Source of the DNA: Bacillota bacterium
GTDB taxonomy: Bacteria > Bacillota > Clostridia > Oscillospirales > Ruminococcaceae
Reading direction: 5' to 3'
Length of the DNA: 64,000 nt
NCBI GenBank assembly: GCA_023418925.1
Contig: JAEZYS010000029.1
Location: 105,669-169,668 of the forward strand
Shown: positions 1 to 7,407 of the stretch, one piece after another
Position numbering within the stretch: the stretch's first letter is position 1
Layout: each line of letters starts with the position of its first letter
Position numbers and translations under genes: made by a program
The notes under the pieces: model-generated
Seen by the model: the letters and a program-made list of their open reading frames with translations, nothing else
What the model was told of the DNA's origin: nothing
Database searches by the model: none

Positions 1-963
1 TTTCTTTACAACAGCAGCTTCCTTGACTTTGTTTTCATGCTGCTGACGCATATTTTCGACCTTCATATTGATAAGCATACCGAAAAGTATTCCCTCTTCA
101 AAAGCCTTACCAGGGTGGTCAGTATGAACATGAACCTTTATGATATCGTCATCCTCAACAACAACAACGCAGTCACCTATTGTTTCAAGATAAGCTCTGA
201 GCTTTGATGCATCAGGACAATCAGATTTTTTATCAACAATGAATTCTGTACAGTATGTGTAATTGATTACTTCGTCAAAGTCACCTACTGCTGTATTGAA
301 GTTATCAATACGAACTGCTTCAGCCTTCGGAGCATCAACAGGCTTTTCAATTTCTTCACCGTTGAATACCTTGAGCATAGCAGTAAATACAATATATATA
401 CCCATACCGCCTGCATCTACAACTCCTGCTTTTTTCAGAACAGGAAGAAGTTCAGGTGTATTATCAAGAGCAACCTTAGCTTCAGCACAAACCTCAGCCC
501 AGAGTGCCTTTTCATCCTTACAGTTTTTATAAATAGCCTCTGCTTTTTCAGCAGCAAGTCTTGAAACAGTAAGGATTGTTCCCTCTGTCGGCTTCATTAC
601 TGCCTTATATGCAGCTTCAACGCCAAACTTCAGCGCATTGGAAAGACTTTCACAGTCAGCCTCTGTTTTACCCTGAAGCCCCTTTGAGAAACCCCTGAAT
701 AACAATGAAAGAATAACTCCTGAATTACCTCTTGCACCCCTGAGCAATGATGACGCAGTAACATCTGCAACATGAGATACAGTTGCATCATCGTCGATAA
801 TCTGAAGTTCTTTCAATGCATTGCTCATTGTCATAGACATATTTGTACCCGTATCCCCGTCAGGAACAGGATAAACGTTAAGCTCGTCTACTTCACGTTT
901 TTTGTTTGCAATACTTATAGCTGCTGATATAAATGCATCTCTAAGTACTTTTCCGCTTATCAC
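1..963 (-). CDS. fakA: Fatty acid kinase-like protein FakA/YloV (DAK2 domain), C-terminus cut by window edge
   Basis: The reading frame is open from a GTG at 961-963 to the window edge, so the 3' part is missing. The N-terminus reads ISGKVLRDAFISAA, followed by NVYPVPDGDTGTNM and LLRGARGNSGVILS. These are the nucleotide-binding signatures of the DhaL/DAK2 domain of FakA (YloV). Characterised FakA phosphorylates exogenous fatty acids held by FakB (DegV) proteins. AGGA lies 12 nt before the GTG, and the usual family start (xISGKxLRD) supports this codon. It follows an Asp23/Gls24-family gene by 28 nt, the conserved yloU-yloV pair. In this family the C-terminal part beyond the edge carries the conserved EDD-type domain. 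Family assignment is firm; the exact substrate is inferred. Confidence 0.9.
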   Translation of the reverse strand, partial: MISGKVLRDAFISAAISIANKKREVDELNVYPVPDGDTGTNMSMTMSNALKELQIIDDDATVSHVADVTASSLLRGARGNSGVILSLLFRGFSKGLQGKTEADCESLSNALKFGVEAAYKAVMKPTEGTILTVSRLAAEKAEAIYKNCKDEKALWAEVCAEAKVALDNTPELLPVLKKAGVVDAGGMGIYIVFTAMLKVFNGEEIEKPVDAPKAEAVRIDNFNTAVGDFDEVINYTYCTEFIVDKKSDCPDASKLRAYLETIGDCVVVVEDDDIIKVHVHTDHPGKAFEEGILFGMLINMKVENMRQQHENKVKEAAVVKK

Positions 964-991
964 TTTAAAACCAAATCCTTTCGGAGTAATT

Positions 992-1342
992 TTACATAGA
1001 AATCATGTCATCTACAAATATAGTTATTCTTGAAATTTTCAGCCCGGTTTTTTCCTCAATGGAATATCTTATTTTATGAACAAGACTATCTACAACTGCT
1101 GATATCTTAGTACCAAACATCACAGAAATATGAACACCTATAATAAGTTTACCTTCATCATACCTTAGTGAAACACCTGAGTTTACATTTCTGCATTTAT
1201 CAAACAGTCCAATAAGACCTTGTCTTTCACAAGTATTTATTGCGACAACTCCAAAGCAACCTGAAACGGTATGCTCTATCAGTGCAACCAGGTAATTATT
1301 AGAGATATTTACGGTTCCCAGATAATTTTCAACAGTAATCAA
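992..1342 (-). CDS. yloU: Asp23/Gls24 family envelope stress response protein (YloU-like)
   Basis: A small protein of about 117 residues with the Asp23/Gls24 pattern: an N-terminal beta region (ENYLGTVNISNNYLVALIEH), a glycine-rich central part, and a C-terminal stretch of alternating hydrophobics (GVHISVMFGTKISAVVDSL) ending in ISRITIFVDDM. It sits directly upstream of fakA, as yloU does in many Firmicutes. An in-frame ATG at 1349-1351 touches the AAAGGAG ribosome binding site. The TTG at 1340-1342, with 9 nt spacing, is therefore the better start. The molecular role of YloU is poorly known; membrane-proximal envelope functions are reported for the family. Confidence 0.82.
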   Translation of the reverse strand: MITVENYLGTVNISNNYLVALIEHTVSGCFGVVAINTCERQGLIGLFDKCRNVNSGVSLRYDEGKLIIGVHISVMFGTKISAVVDSLVHKIRYSIEEKTGLKISRITIFVDDMISM

Positions 1343-1601
1343 GACAGTCATCTCCTTTAAAAATTATACAAACAATATTATAACACACATAAAACACAGT
1401 TTCAAGGCTTTAAAATAAAAATAACGTCTTAAAATACCAATAAATCTCTTTTTTATCATGATTATATAATTAACTTTTAACTTGAGGGCTAAAATATTTC
1501 CGTGTCTTCCCGATTATGACAAAAAACTGCTTTAATAGTAATGTAATATATATGTCAGAACAAGCATGTTTATTACTACATTATTGAAAGGTATGGTTGT
1601 T

Positions 1602-1907
1602 ATGCCCGTTATTATCGACACTGAAGAAGGCATTGTTATTGCTCGTCTTTCAGGTGAGATAGATCATCATTGTGCAAAAGAAATACGTTCTGACATTGAT
1701 CTTGCAATTGAGAAACTTAAACCGCAGAAACTTATCCTTGACTACGGAAATGTTACTTTCATGGACAGCTCAGGAATTGGTCTTGTTATGGGCAGATATA
1801 AGGCAATGAAAGCACTTGGCGGTTTTGTTATTGTTGATAATACATCATCTCAGATAAAAAAAGTCATGAGACTTGCAGGACTTGACAAGCTTGCAGTTAT
1901 CAGCTGA
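1602..1907 (+). CDS. spoIIAA: Anti-sigma F factor antagonist SpoIIAA (STAS domain)
   Basis: This is a STAS-domain protein of about 101 residues. The segment DYGNVTFMDSSGIGLVMGRYK holds the conserved Asp-Ser-Ser-Gly phosphorylation site. In the known system, unphosphorylated SpoIIAA releases SigF from SpoIIAB in the forespore, and SpoIIE reactivates SpoIIAA by dephosphorylation. The start at 1602 is chosen because GAAAGG lies 10 nt upstream; in-frame ATGs at 1566 and 1593 are badly spaced. It is the first gene of a three-gene operon with spoIIAB and sigF. The upstream 1352-1601 region is AT-rich and I could not identify a convincing SigH promoter in it. Confidence 0.95.
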   Translation: MPVIIDTEEGIVIARLSGEIDHHCAKEIRSDIDLAIEKLKPQKLILDYGNVTFMDSSGIGLVMGRYKAMKALGGFVIVDNTSSQIKKVMRLAGLDKLAVIS

Positions 1908-1932
1908 TTATCCTGAAAGGAAGACATTTCAA

Positions 1933-2403
1933 ATGAACATAATCAATGAAGTTAAAATTACATTTCCAAGTAAAAGCTGCAACGAAAGTCTTGCAAGGAC
2001 AACAGTTGCATCTTTTCTGTCGCAGCTTGACCCATCTGTAACTGAACTTTCCGATGTAAAGACTGCTGTTTCTGAAGCTGTAACAAACTGTATTGTTCAT
2101 GCATATAGAGATACAGTAGGCAAGGTTGAGCTTACAGCAAGAATTCTTGAGGGCAGTATCCTCTACATAAAGATAAAGGATATGGGATGCGGCATTGCCG
2201 ATATAAAAAAAGCTATGGAACCGCTGTATACCACTGCACCCGAAGAAGAACGTGCCGGCCTTGGATTTGCTGTTATGGAAAGCTTTATGGATAAGGTAAT
2301 TGTAAAAAGTAAATTAGAGAAGGGTACAACAGTATTCCTTTATAAAAAAGTATATTCTAAATGCAATAGTTCCGAAAGCTGTCGGAACGAGAGGTATGAA
2401 TGA
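1933..2403 (+). CDS. spoIIAB: Anti-sigma F factor / serine kinase SpoIIAB
   Basis: The protein is a GHKL-type ATPase/kinase of about 156 residues. The N box is visible in AVSEAVTNCIVHAY, the G1 box in IKDMGCGIAD, and the G2 region in EEERAGLGFAVMESF. In the known pathway it binds and inhibits SigF and phosphorylates SpoIIAA. The start at 1933 has GAAAGGA about 12 nt upstream and lies 25 nt after the spoIIAA stop. Its last codons overlap the sigF start (ATGA at 2400-2403), which suggests translational coupling. The C-terminal tail (about 16 residues after KKVYSK) is polar and without recognisable domain. Confidence 0.95.
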   Translation: MNIINEVKITFPSKSCNESLARTTVASFLSQLDPSVTELSDVKTAVSEAVTNCIVHAYRDTVGKVELTARILEGSILYIKIKDMGCGIADIKKAMEPLYTTAPEEERAGLGFAVMESFMDKVIVKSKLEKGTTVFLYKKVYSKCNSSESCRNERYE

Positions 2404-3065
2404 GCAGTCTTAAAACAGACAGCCGTGTTGAAGAAAATCTCGGCCTTGTTCACCTATGCGCAAACAGGTTCCGAGGCCGTGGAATAGAATATGATGACCT
2501 TTACGGTGCCGGATGTATAGGTCTGGTCAAAGCTGTTTCTGCTTTTGACGAATCACGAGGAGTTAAACTCTCAACATATGCTGTACCTGTAATATTAGGT
2601 GAAATAAAACGTCTTTTCAGGGATGGAGGCTCAATCAAGGTCAGCCGGTCTATCAAAGAGCTTTCACTCAGAGTAACACGAATAAAAGATGGATTTATTA
2701 TGCGGAATGGCAGGGACCCTACCATTTCAGAATTAGCTTTACTGGCGGAAGCTGAAGAAGAAGACATTGTCGAGGCTCTTTCAATAAGTCTTCCTCCCAT
2801 TTCACTTACTGATTCGGGAGATGATGAAAAGGGCGGGCAAATTGATGTCAGCGTTGAAGCTCCCGATAACGATATGGTTGATATCCTGTCACTCAGGCAG
2901 GCTATGGGAAATCTTGAGCCGCAGGACAGAAAACTGCTGTATCTTCGCTATTTCCGTGACATGACACAGAATCAGGTTGCGGAACAGCTCTCTATGACAC
3001 AGGTTCAGGTTTCAAGAAGAGAAAAGAAACTGTTATCAGAGCTGAAAAAATCATTATCCGAGTAA
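2400..3065 (+). CDS. sigF: RNA polymerase sporulation sigma factor SigF
   Basis: A sigma-70 family protein of 221 residues. Region 2 is seen as YDDLYGAGCIGLVKAVSAFD followed by STYAVPVILGEIKRLFRD. Region 4 has a helix-turn-helix, DMTQNQVAEQLSMTQVQVSR, near the C-terminus. Its position directly after spoIIAB, with a 4-nt overlap, identifies it as SigF, the first forespore-specific sigma factor, rather than SigG or SigB. A strong hairpin at 3106-3145 follows the operon. Confidence 0.95.
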   Translation: MSSLKTDSRVEENLGLVHLCANRFRGRGIEYDDLYGAGCIGLVKAVSAFDESRGVKLSTYAVPVILGEIKRLFRDGGSIKVSRSIKELSLRVTRIKDGFIMRNGRDPTISELALLAEAEEEDIVEALSISLPPISLTDSGDDEKGGQIDVSVEAPDNDMVDILSLRQAMGNLEPQDRKLLYLRYFRDMTQNQVAEQLSMTQVQVSRREKKLLSELKKSLSE

Positions 3066-3105
3066 TTATCTCATTTCTGTTCCATTGTTCATCTCCTTCA
3101 TATTG

Positions 3106-3145
3106 CAGAAATCCCCTGTACATCGCTCTGTACAGGGGATTTCTG
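3106..3145. terminator. Strong hairpin between convergent sigF and carboxypeptidase genes
   Basis: A perfect 17-bp stem (CAGAAATCCCCTGTACA with its complement at 3129-3145) encloses a 6-nt loop. It lies between two convergent genes. Neither side has a proper run of T, so it is a probable but non-canonical bidirectional terminator. Confidence 0.6.
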
Positions 3146-3149
3146 AGTG

Positions 3150-4163
3150 TTAAACTATAATTGATACCTTCTGTGTTGGCTGCTCCTGCGGAACTGTTGT
3201 AACCTGAGTCTGTTCCTCATTAGAAGATGGCTGTGCAGGCTTTTCTGCCTCCACAGGTCCTAAACACTGAGTAGCCTTTCCACTTTCATCAAGCCAACCA
3301 TTCTTCTCAAAGTATTCTTCAAGACAGTACCCGCCTTTTTTTATTTCATTTGCATAATAAACGCCGACAAATCTGTAATGCCATGGCTCATATATAATGC
3401 CCGTATAATCGGATTTGTTTTCAGGATATCTAAGAATAAAACCATATTCAGCAGAATGTTCGTCAAGCCATTTGAAAGCTTTTGTATTCTTAAAGCCATC
3501 ATCGTCCATACTTGTGTATTCCTCTGACATGATATCTGCTGCAAGACCTGCATTATGTTCACTCTTTCCTGGAAAAGCAACACTTGCCGTAGTATCCTTA
3601 TATGCCTCATCATATGTCATACCCGAATTGATTCTGTCATTCAGACTGCTGTCAAAATTCTGCTGCTGATAAGCACTTGTTCTATAAGCAGAAACAACCA
3701 CAAGATCAATGCCATCCTCTTTTGCAGCTTCAATCATATCTGTCATATAAGAAGTCATTCTTGAATCCATATAATAATCTCTGTAGCTTGAATATACAAG
3801 TGAGGTTTTAATTATTTCATCATAATTTTCAGGCAAAGGATTATCATTATTAACAAGGAACATTGCCCATTCGTTATCGATATTCACATCAGGCTCCTCC
3901 TTAGCTGTACTATCTGTACTTTCAGTTATGCCTGAGCCAGAAACCTGTGTTTCACTTACAGTACCTGCATCTGTGACAGATGAAACAGTCTGCGAACCAC
4001 CCTGCTGTTCTATTTCACCATCATCGCTTTTATGAAGCAGTTTTGTAGCAACAAAAGCAATAGCAAGCAAAACAATTGTTACTATTAATAAGTATTTGAT
4101 ACCGTTCAATATTATTACTCCTTTTTTATTTCTGTGCAAACCTTTATGTAGCTTTCTTTTCAT
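3150..4163 (-). CDS. Membrane-anchored D-alanyl-D-alanine carboxypeptidase (M15B, VanY-like)
   Basis: A 337-residue protein with a short basic N-terminus, one transmembrane anchor (about residues 21-42, YLLIVTIVLLAIAFVATKLL), and a Ser/Thr-rich linker of about 60 residues. The extracytoplasmic M15B peptidase domain follows. The family zinc-site signatures are present: SAYRTSAYQQQNF, then SEHNAGLAADI (the SxHxxGxAxD motif), then EPWHYRFVG (ExxH). The C-terminal 40 residues are rich in Pro, Gln and Thr and probably wall-exposed. It should trim the terminal D-Ala of peptidoglycan stem peptides. AGAGGA lies 8 nt before the ATG. No vancomycin-resistance ligase genes lie nearby, so a housekeeping wall role is more likely than VanY resistance. 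Confidence 0.9.
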   Translation of the reverse strand: MKRKLHKGLHRNKKGVIILNGIKYLLIVTIVLLAIAFVATKLLHKSDDGEIEQQGGSQTVSSVTDAGTVSETQVSGSGITESTDSTAKEEPDVNIDNEWAMFLVNNDNPLPENYDEIIKTSLVYSSYRDYYMDSRMTSYMTDMIEAAKEDGIDLVVVSAYRTSAYQQQNFDSSLNDRINSGMTYDEAYKDTTASVAFPGKSEHNAGLAADIMSEEYTSMDDDGFKNTKAFKWLDEHSAEYGFILRYPENKSDYTGIIYEPWHYRFVGVYYANEIKKGGYCLEEYFEKNGWLDESGKATQCLGPVEAEKPAQPSSNEEQTQVTTVPQEQPTQKVSIIV

Positions 4164-4175
4164 TAAATTATCCTC

Positions 4176-4280
4176 TTATACTAATATACAATTATTAAGT
4201 GTACAGAAAGTGAGTTGTTTTCGTGCATATATTAAAAACTTAGAAGATTTTTTATACACTTTAATTGGAGATTAGTGTTA
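4176..4280. repeat. Palindromic dispersed element, copy A (about 105 bp)
   Basis: The ends are imperfect inverted repeats: ATACTAATATACAATTATTA on the left and, at the right end, the complement of ACTAATCTCCAATTAAAGTG. The whole element, including its interior, resembles the reverse complement of 48515-48622. It lies immediately upstream of the carboxypeptidase start. It could be a MITE-like repeat or a palindromic regulatory element. Confidence 0.75.
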
Positions 4281-4432
4281 CAATTAATTCAAAACAAAAT
4301 CGAATATTATTATAGCATTTCATATAAACAAAGTCAATAAATCTCTGTATCAGAAGAGTAGGCAGATAGATTTATTTAATGTCCGACTGCTTGCATAGAA
4401 AAAATAATTACTTTATGACATTCAGTATTTTA

Positions 4433-4462
4433 TTGACATTTTATACAGAAACATGATAGAAT
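4433..4462 (+). promoter_or_regulatory. SigA-type promoter of nrdR
   Basis: TTGACA at 4433-4438 and TAGAAT at 4457-4462 are separated by 18 bp and lie about 30 nt before the nrdR start codon. Confidence 0.7.
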
Positions 4463-4491
4463 AGTATAAATTGATATTTGGAGGTTTGTCT

Positions 4492-4956
4492 ATGAGATGT
4501 CCCTTTTGCGGCTTTGAAGATACAAAAGTTATTGACTCTCGTCCTGCTGAAGGTAAGAAAAGACGAAGGCGTGAATGCACTAAGTGTGGAAAAAGATTCA
4601 CGACCTATGAGTCTATAGAAAAACCTCTGCTGCTTGTTTTAAAAAAAGATAACTCTTTTGAGCCATTTGACAGAACCAAACTTATCCAAGGGCTTACAAG
4701 TGCTGTTAAAAAACGCCCTGTTACAATTGAACAAATCACTAAAATTGTTGATAGCGTTGAAGGCTATTATGCAAATAAGATGCAGACTCAGGTAACAACC
4801 TCTGAAATCGGCGATATGGTACTTTCACTCCTGAAAGACATCGACCTTGTAGCATATGTAAGATTTGCATCCGTGTACAAAGATTTTACAGATGTTCAGA
4901 GCTTTATCCACATTATATCTGAACTTACCGAAAACAATAAAAAACAGGCTGACTGA
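4492..4956 (+). CDS. nrdR: Transcriptional repressor NrdR
   Basis: A 154-residue protein. The N-terminal zinc ribbon begins MRCPFCG and closes with CTKCGKRFTTYE; the ATP-cone domain follows (residues about 49-140). NrdR senses dATP/ATP and represses ribonucleotide reductase operons. The start at 4492 is chosen because GGAGG sits 8 nt upstream and the family begins exactly at MxCPxC; the frame is open further upstream but without support. It is a single-gene transcription unit ending in a strong terminator. No nrd genes or NrdR boxes were found in the window. Confidence 0.96.
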   Translation: MRCPFCGFEDTKVIDSRPAEGKKRRRRECTKCGKRFTTYESIEKPLLLVLKKDNSFEPFDRTKLIQGLTSAVKKRPVTIEQITKIVDSVEGYYANKMQTQVTTSEIGDMVLSLLKDIDLVAYVRFASVYKDFTDVQSFIHIISELTENNKKQAD

Positions 4957-4973
4957 TGTAAGCCTGTTTTTTT
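4943..4973. terminator. Bidirectional intrinsic terminator between nrdR and rubrerythrin
   Basis: An 8-bp stem AACAGGCT / AGCCTGTT is flanked by runs of A on the left and seven T on the right, so it can serve both converging genes. Confidence 0.85.
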
Positions 4974-4982
4974 ACTTGTTAA

Positions 4983-5594
4983 TTATACTGCATAACCGGC
5001 AGCTTTGAAATTATAGTACTTATATGGTACAAAATATCCCTGAGGATGCTGACATACAGGGCACTGTCCCGGCACCTTCGGACCCTTATGGATATGTCCG
5101 CAGTTAAGGCATATCCATTCTGTTGAGTCATCGGCTGTAAACAACTTTGATTCTTCAACAAGCTGTGCAAAGCATTCGAATCTCTCACCGTGGATTTTTT
5201 CAATCTCCGCAATCTGTTCAAAGCTACGTGCAATCTCTATGAACCCTTCTTCTTTTGCTATCTGTGCAAAAGACGGATAAACCTTTTCATACTCTTCAAA
5301 TTCATTATGCTGTGACGAGCGCAGAAGCTTTTCAAGCTCTTCATAATTGTCAACAGGATAAGCTCCGTCAACAAGTATATTTGAACCGTTACTCTGCTTC
5401 AAATGATCATAAAAAATTTGTGCATGCTCCATCTCCTGATTTGAAGTAATTGTAAAAATATTTTCGATAAGACCATAACCCATTTTTTTAGACTTTTTTG
5501 CTGCAAGTGAATATCTTGTTCTTGCCTGACATTCCCCTGCAAATGCTCTCATTAAGTTCCCTCTTGTTTTACTTGTATTAAAATCAGTAGGCAT
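4983..5594 (-). CDS. Rubrerythrin
   Basis: A 203-residue protein. The N-terminal four-helix ferritin-like diiron domain carries AFAGECQARTRY, NQEMEHAQIF and EQIAEIEKIHGERF, which supply the Glu and His metal ligands. The C-terminal rubredoxin-like Fe(Cys)4 domain has CLNCGHIHKG and CPVCQHPQGYF. Rubrerythrins reduce hydrogen peroxide with electrons from NAD(P)H-rubredoxin pathways in anaerobes. The gene stands alone. Its mRNA leader carries a copy of the structured repeat at 5604-5704, whose GGAAAGGA lies 11 nt before the ATG. Confidence 0.95.
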   Translation of the reverse strand: MPTDFNTSKTRGNLMRAFAGECQARTRYSLAAKKSKKMGYGLIENIFTITSNQEMEHAQIFYDHLKQSNGSNILVDGAYPVDNYEELEKLLRSSQHNEFEEYEKVYPSFAQIAKEEGFIEIARSFEQIAEIEKIHGERFECFAQLVEESKLFTADDSTEWICLNCGHIHKGPKVPGQCPVCQHPQGYFVPYKYYNFKAAGYAV

Positions 5595-5603
5595 ATAATA
5601 TCA

Positions 5604-5704
5604 TTTCCTTTCCGAATTTATATCAATTTTCTGCAAACCTGAAAAACTGTACTTCAGTTCTTGCACAAAAAGCATAAATCCTACGTGTAAAATTATTATT
5701 CACG
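5604..5704 (-). repeat. Structured 5'-leader repeat, family 1 (divergent copy), before rubrerythrin
   Basis: Read on the minus strand: a first hairpin (CGTG...CACG, 5684-5704), then a long stem with arms GGATTTATGC (5672-5681) and GATATAAATTC (5614-5624), ending in GGAAAGGA just before the start codon. The same layout precedes six other genes in the window. Confidence 0.6.
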
Positions 5705-5819
5705 CTATCCTTCTAAATTCAATGAATTATAGCAGAAAGCTATAATGATATTATTGTCAATAAAATTTTTAATATTACAAAAACACACAGCAGCATTCTT
5801 TTGCCACTGTGTGTTAATT

Positions 5820-7268
5820 TTATAATCCGTTGTTACTGCTGTTCTGACTTTCTTCAACCTGCTGAATTGCACTGAGACATTTTGTGCCATTCTGTTCTGT
5901 TACAATATACTTTACATATTTGTCAGGTGTAGGTTTTTTATCTGTTGTCATTGTCAGCCATGATGGACTAGGTGAAAGATATCCTACAAGCAAAGTATAA
6001 GTATTATCTGACTTTTGAATATCCTCGACTACAGGAGAATATGTGAAATATTTCGGATTAACAGGAATTCTGTAGGATTTTATTTCTGGCTCATAATAAA
6101 ATTGGATATCAGAGTTAAGAATTGAATCATGTGTAAAGCTCAATCCAGTTCCGAAAAGTTTTGTTGCATGTTGCTCAATATCAAGCTCAGGAACTATAAT
6201 ATAGTCAAATTCAGCGGTATATTTTGATTTATCCTCATAAAGAATAATATCCCAGATTGCTGCTGTTATCATTGTATCATTTCTTAGCTTGATAGAATCA
6301 TTAAATGGTGCAGGATCACAGATTACTATAGGATAAATAAATTCAGCAAATTCATTTTTCTGCTTAGTGTTATCAGCAAAATTCTTTACCAGATTAACGC
6401 TAAAAACAATTGAGCAGATAAATCCGAATACAGCAAAGAACGTAAACATAATTCCTATAATAAAGTTTACCTTTTTCTTAGCTTCAGTTTTATTCTCCGG
6501 AACAATACTGTCAATATCATCGGAATTAAGTTCAACAAAATCATTGATATCTTCGTCAAGTGCTTCGTCGATAATTTTTTTCAGGTTATCAAGCGGTTCT
6601 GCGTTGCCATGTTCATTATGATAGTTCTTCTTATCAGGCTTATTCTTATTTTTAGTCAAAGCCTGTGATTTATTATCTTTTTTATTCTGCTGAGTTTTTT
6701 TATTATTGATTTTTTTCTTTTTATCAACAGTTTTTGTCGGAATATCTGCACTTTTTGGCGCATCTATCTTATTATTTTTCTGATTTAAGGCAGTTTCTTT
6801 AGACTTATCACTATTATCTTTCTGAACAGGTTTTTCTATGCTTTCCTTTATCATATCAGACTGTTTAGCCTTATCGTCAGTTTTCGCTTCAACAACATTA
6901 GCAGTATCTTTTTCTTGCTTTATCGGAACAGACACTTCTATTCCAGTAACTTTGGAATCTGATTTTACATCTTCCTTTTTATCAATTTTTTTTGGCTGTT
7001 CAATTACAGCATTAGAAACCGAAGCTTGATTATTCATATCTGGCAGCTTTTCAACCGGAGGAATACTCTTCTCTGCAACAACGCTTTTATTAATTTTGGG
7101 TTGTTCAGGAGTAATATTCTGTGTTTTCTGAGCGGATTTATTATTTTGAACAGGTTTCTTGTTCCGATTGTGATTATGTTTATTCTTTTTTTTATTTTTG
7201 TTGTTCTTACTGTTTCCATTTACATATGCGTCATAATCAAAAATCTCATTCTTCTGGTTCTGATCCAT
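5820..7268 (-). CDS. Lys/Asn-rich single-pass membrane protein of unknown function
   Basis: About 482 residues, not assigned to a family. Residues 1 to about 225 are extremely rich in Lys, Asn, Gln and Glu with poly-basic runs (NKKNKHNHNRNKKP) and are likely disordered and cytoplasmic. An acidic patch (EALDEDINDFVELNSDDIDS) follows. A single membrane helix lies at about residues 270-298 (FIIGIMFTFFAVFGFICSIV). The roughly 180-residue C-terminal part should be extracytoplasmic and looks folded. The start at 7268 rather than 7280 is chosen because the upstream ATG lies inside the ribosome binding site. The mRNA leader carries a strong copy of the family 1 repeat. Confidence 0.75.
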   Translation of the reverse strand: MDQNQKNEIFDYDAYVNGNSKNNKNKKKNKHNHNRNKKPVQNNKSAQKTQNITPEQPKINKSVVAEKSIPPVEKLPDMNNQASVSNAVIEQPKKIDKKEDVKSDSKVTGIEVSVPIKQEKDTANVVEAKTDDKAKQSDMIKESIEKPVQKDNSDKSKETALNQKNNKIDAPKSADIPTKTVDKKKKINNKKTQQNKKDNKSQALTKNKNKPDKKNYHNEHGNAEPLDNLKKIIDEALDEDINDFVELNSDDIDSIVPENKTEAKKKVNFIIGIMFTFFAVFGFICSIVFSVNLVKNFADNTKQKNEFAEFIYPIVICDPAPFNDSIKLRNDTMITAAIWDIILYEDKSKYTAEFDYIIVPELDIEQHATKLFGTGLSFTHDSILNSDIQFYYEPEIKSYRIPVNPKYFTYSPVVEDIQKSDNTYTLLVGYLSPSPSWLTMTTDKKPTPDKYVKYIVTEQNGTKCLSAIQQVEESQNSSNNGL

Positions 7269-7279
7269 AAAAATCTCCA

Positions 7280-7376
7280 TTCCCTTCTACTATTTGTTTC
7301 GGTTTTGCCAAGCAAAATTTCTGCTTTATTTTTTGCAGAAAAGGAACAAATAGCGACGTGAAAAGTATTTTCACGT
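7280..7376 (-). repeat. Structured 5'-leader repeat, family 1, before the Lys-rich membrane protein
   Basis: On the minus strand: hairpin 1 ACGTGAAAA-TAC-TTTTCACGT (7356-7376), stem 2 arms CTATTTGTTCC (7343-7353) and GAAACAAATAG (7290-7300), then AGAAGGGA and exactly 12 nt to the ATG. It is nearly identical at both ends to the copy at 36950-37043. Confidence 0.85.
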
Positions 7377-7407
7377 TAACAACCTTTCCATTTAAAATCC
7401 TTGACTT

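Noticed and set aside
263..532. Open frame on the plus strand opposite fakA
   Set aside because: Shadow of fakA; no ribosome binding site and no recognisable protein.
63..1000. DegV or glycerone kinase instead of FakA
   Set aside because: The N-terminus and the Asp23 neighbour fit YloV/FakA, not dihydroxyacetone kinase DhaK/DhaL pairs.
3150..4163. Vancomycin-resistance VanY
   Set aside because: The enzyme type fits, but no VanA/B ligase, VanH, VanX or VanRS genes are near, so a wall-housekeeping carboxypeptidase is more likely.
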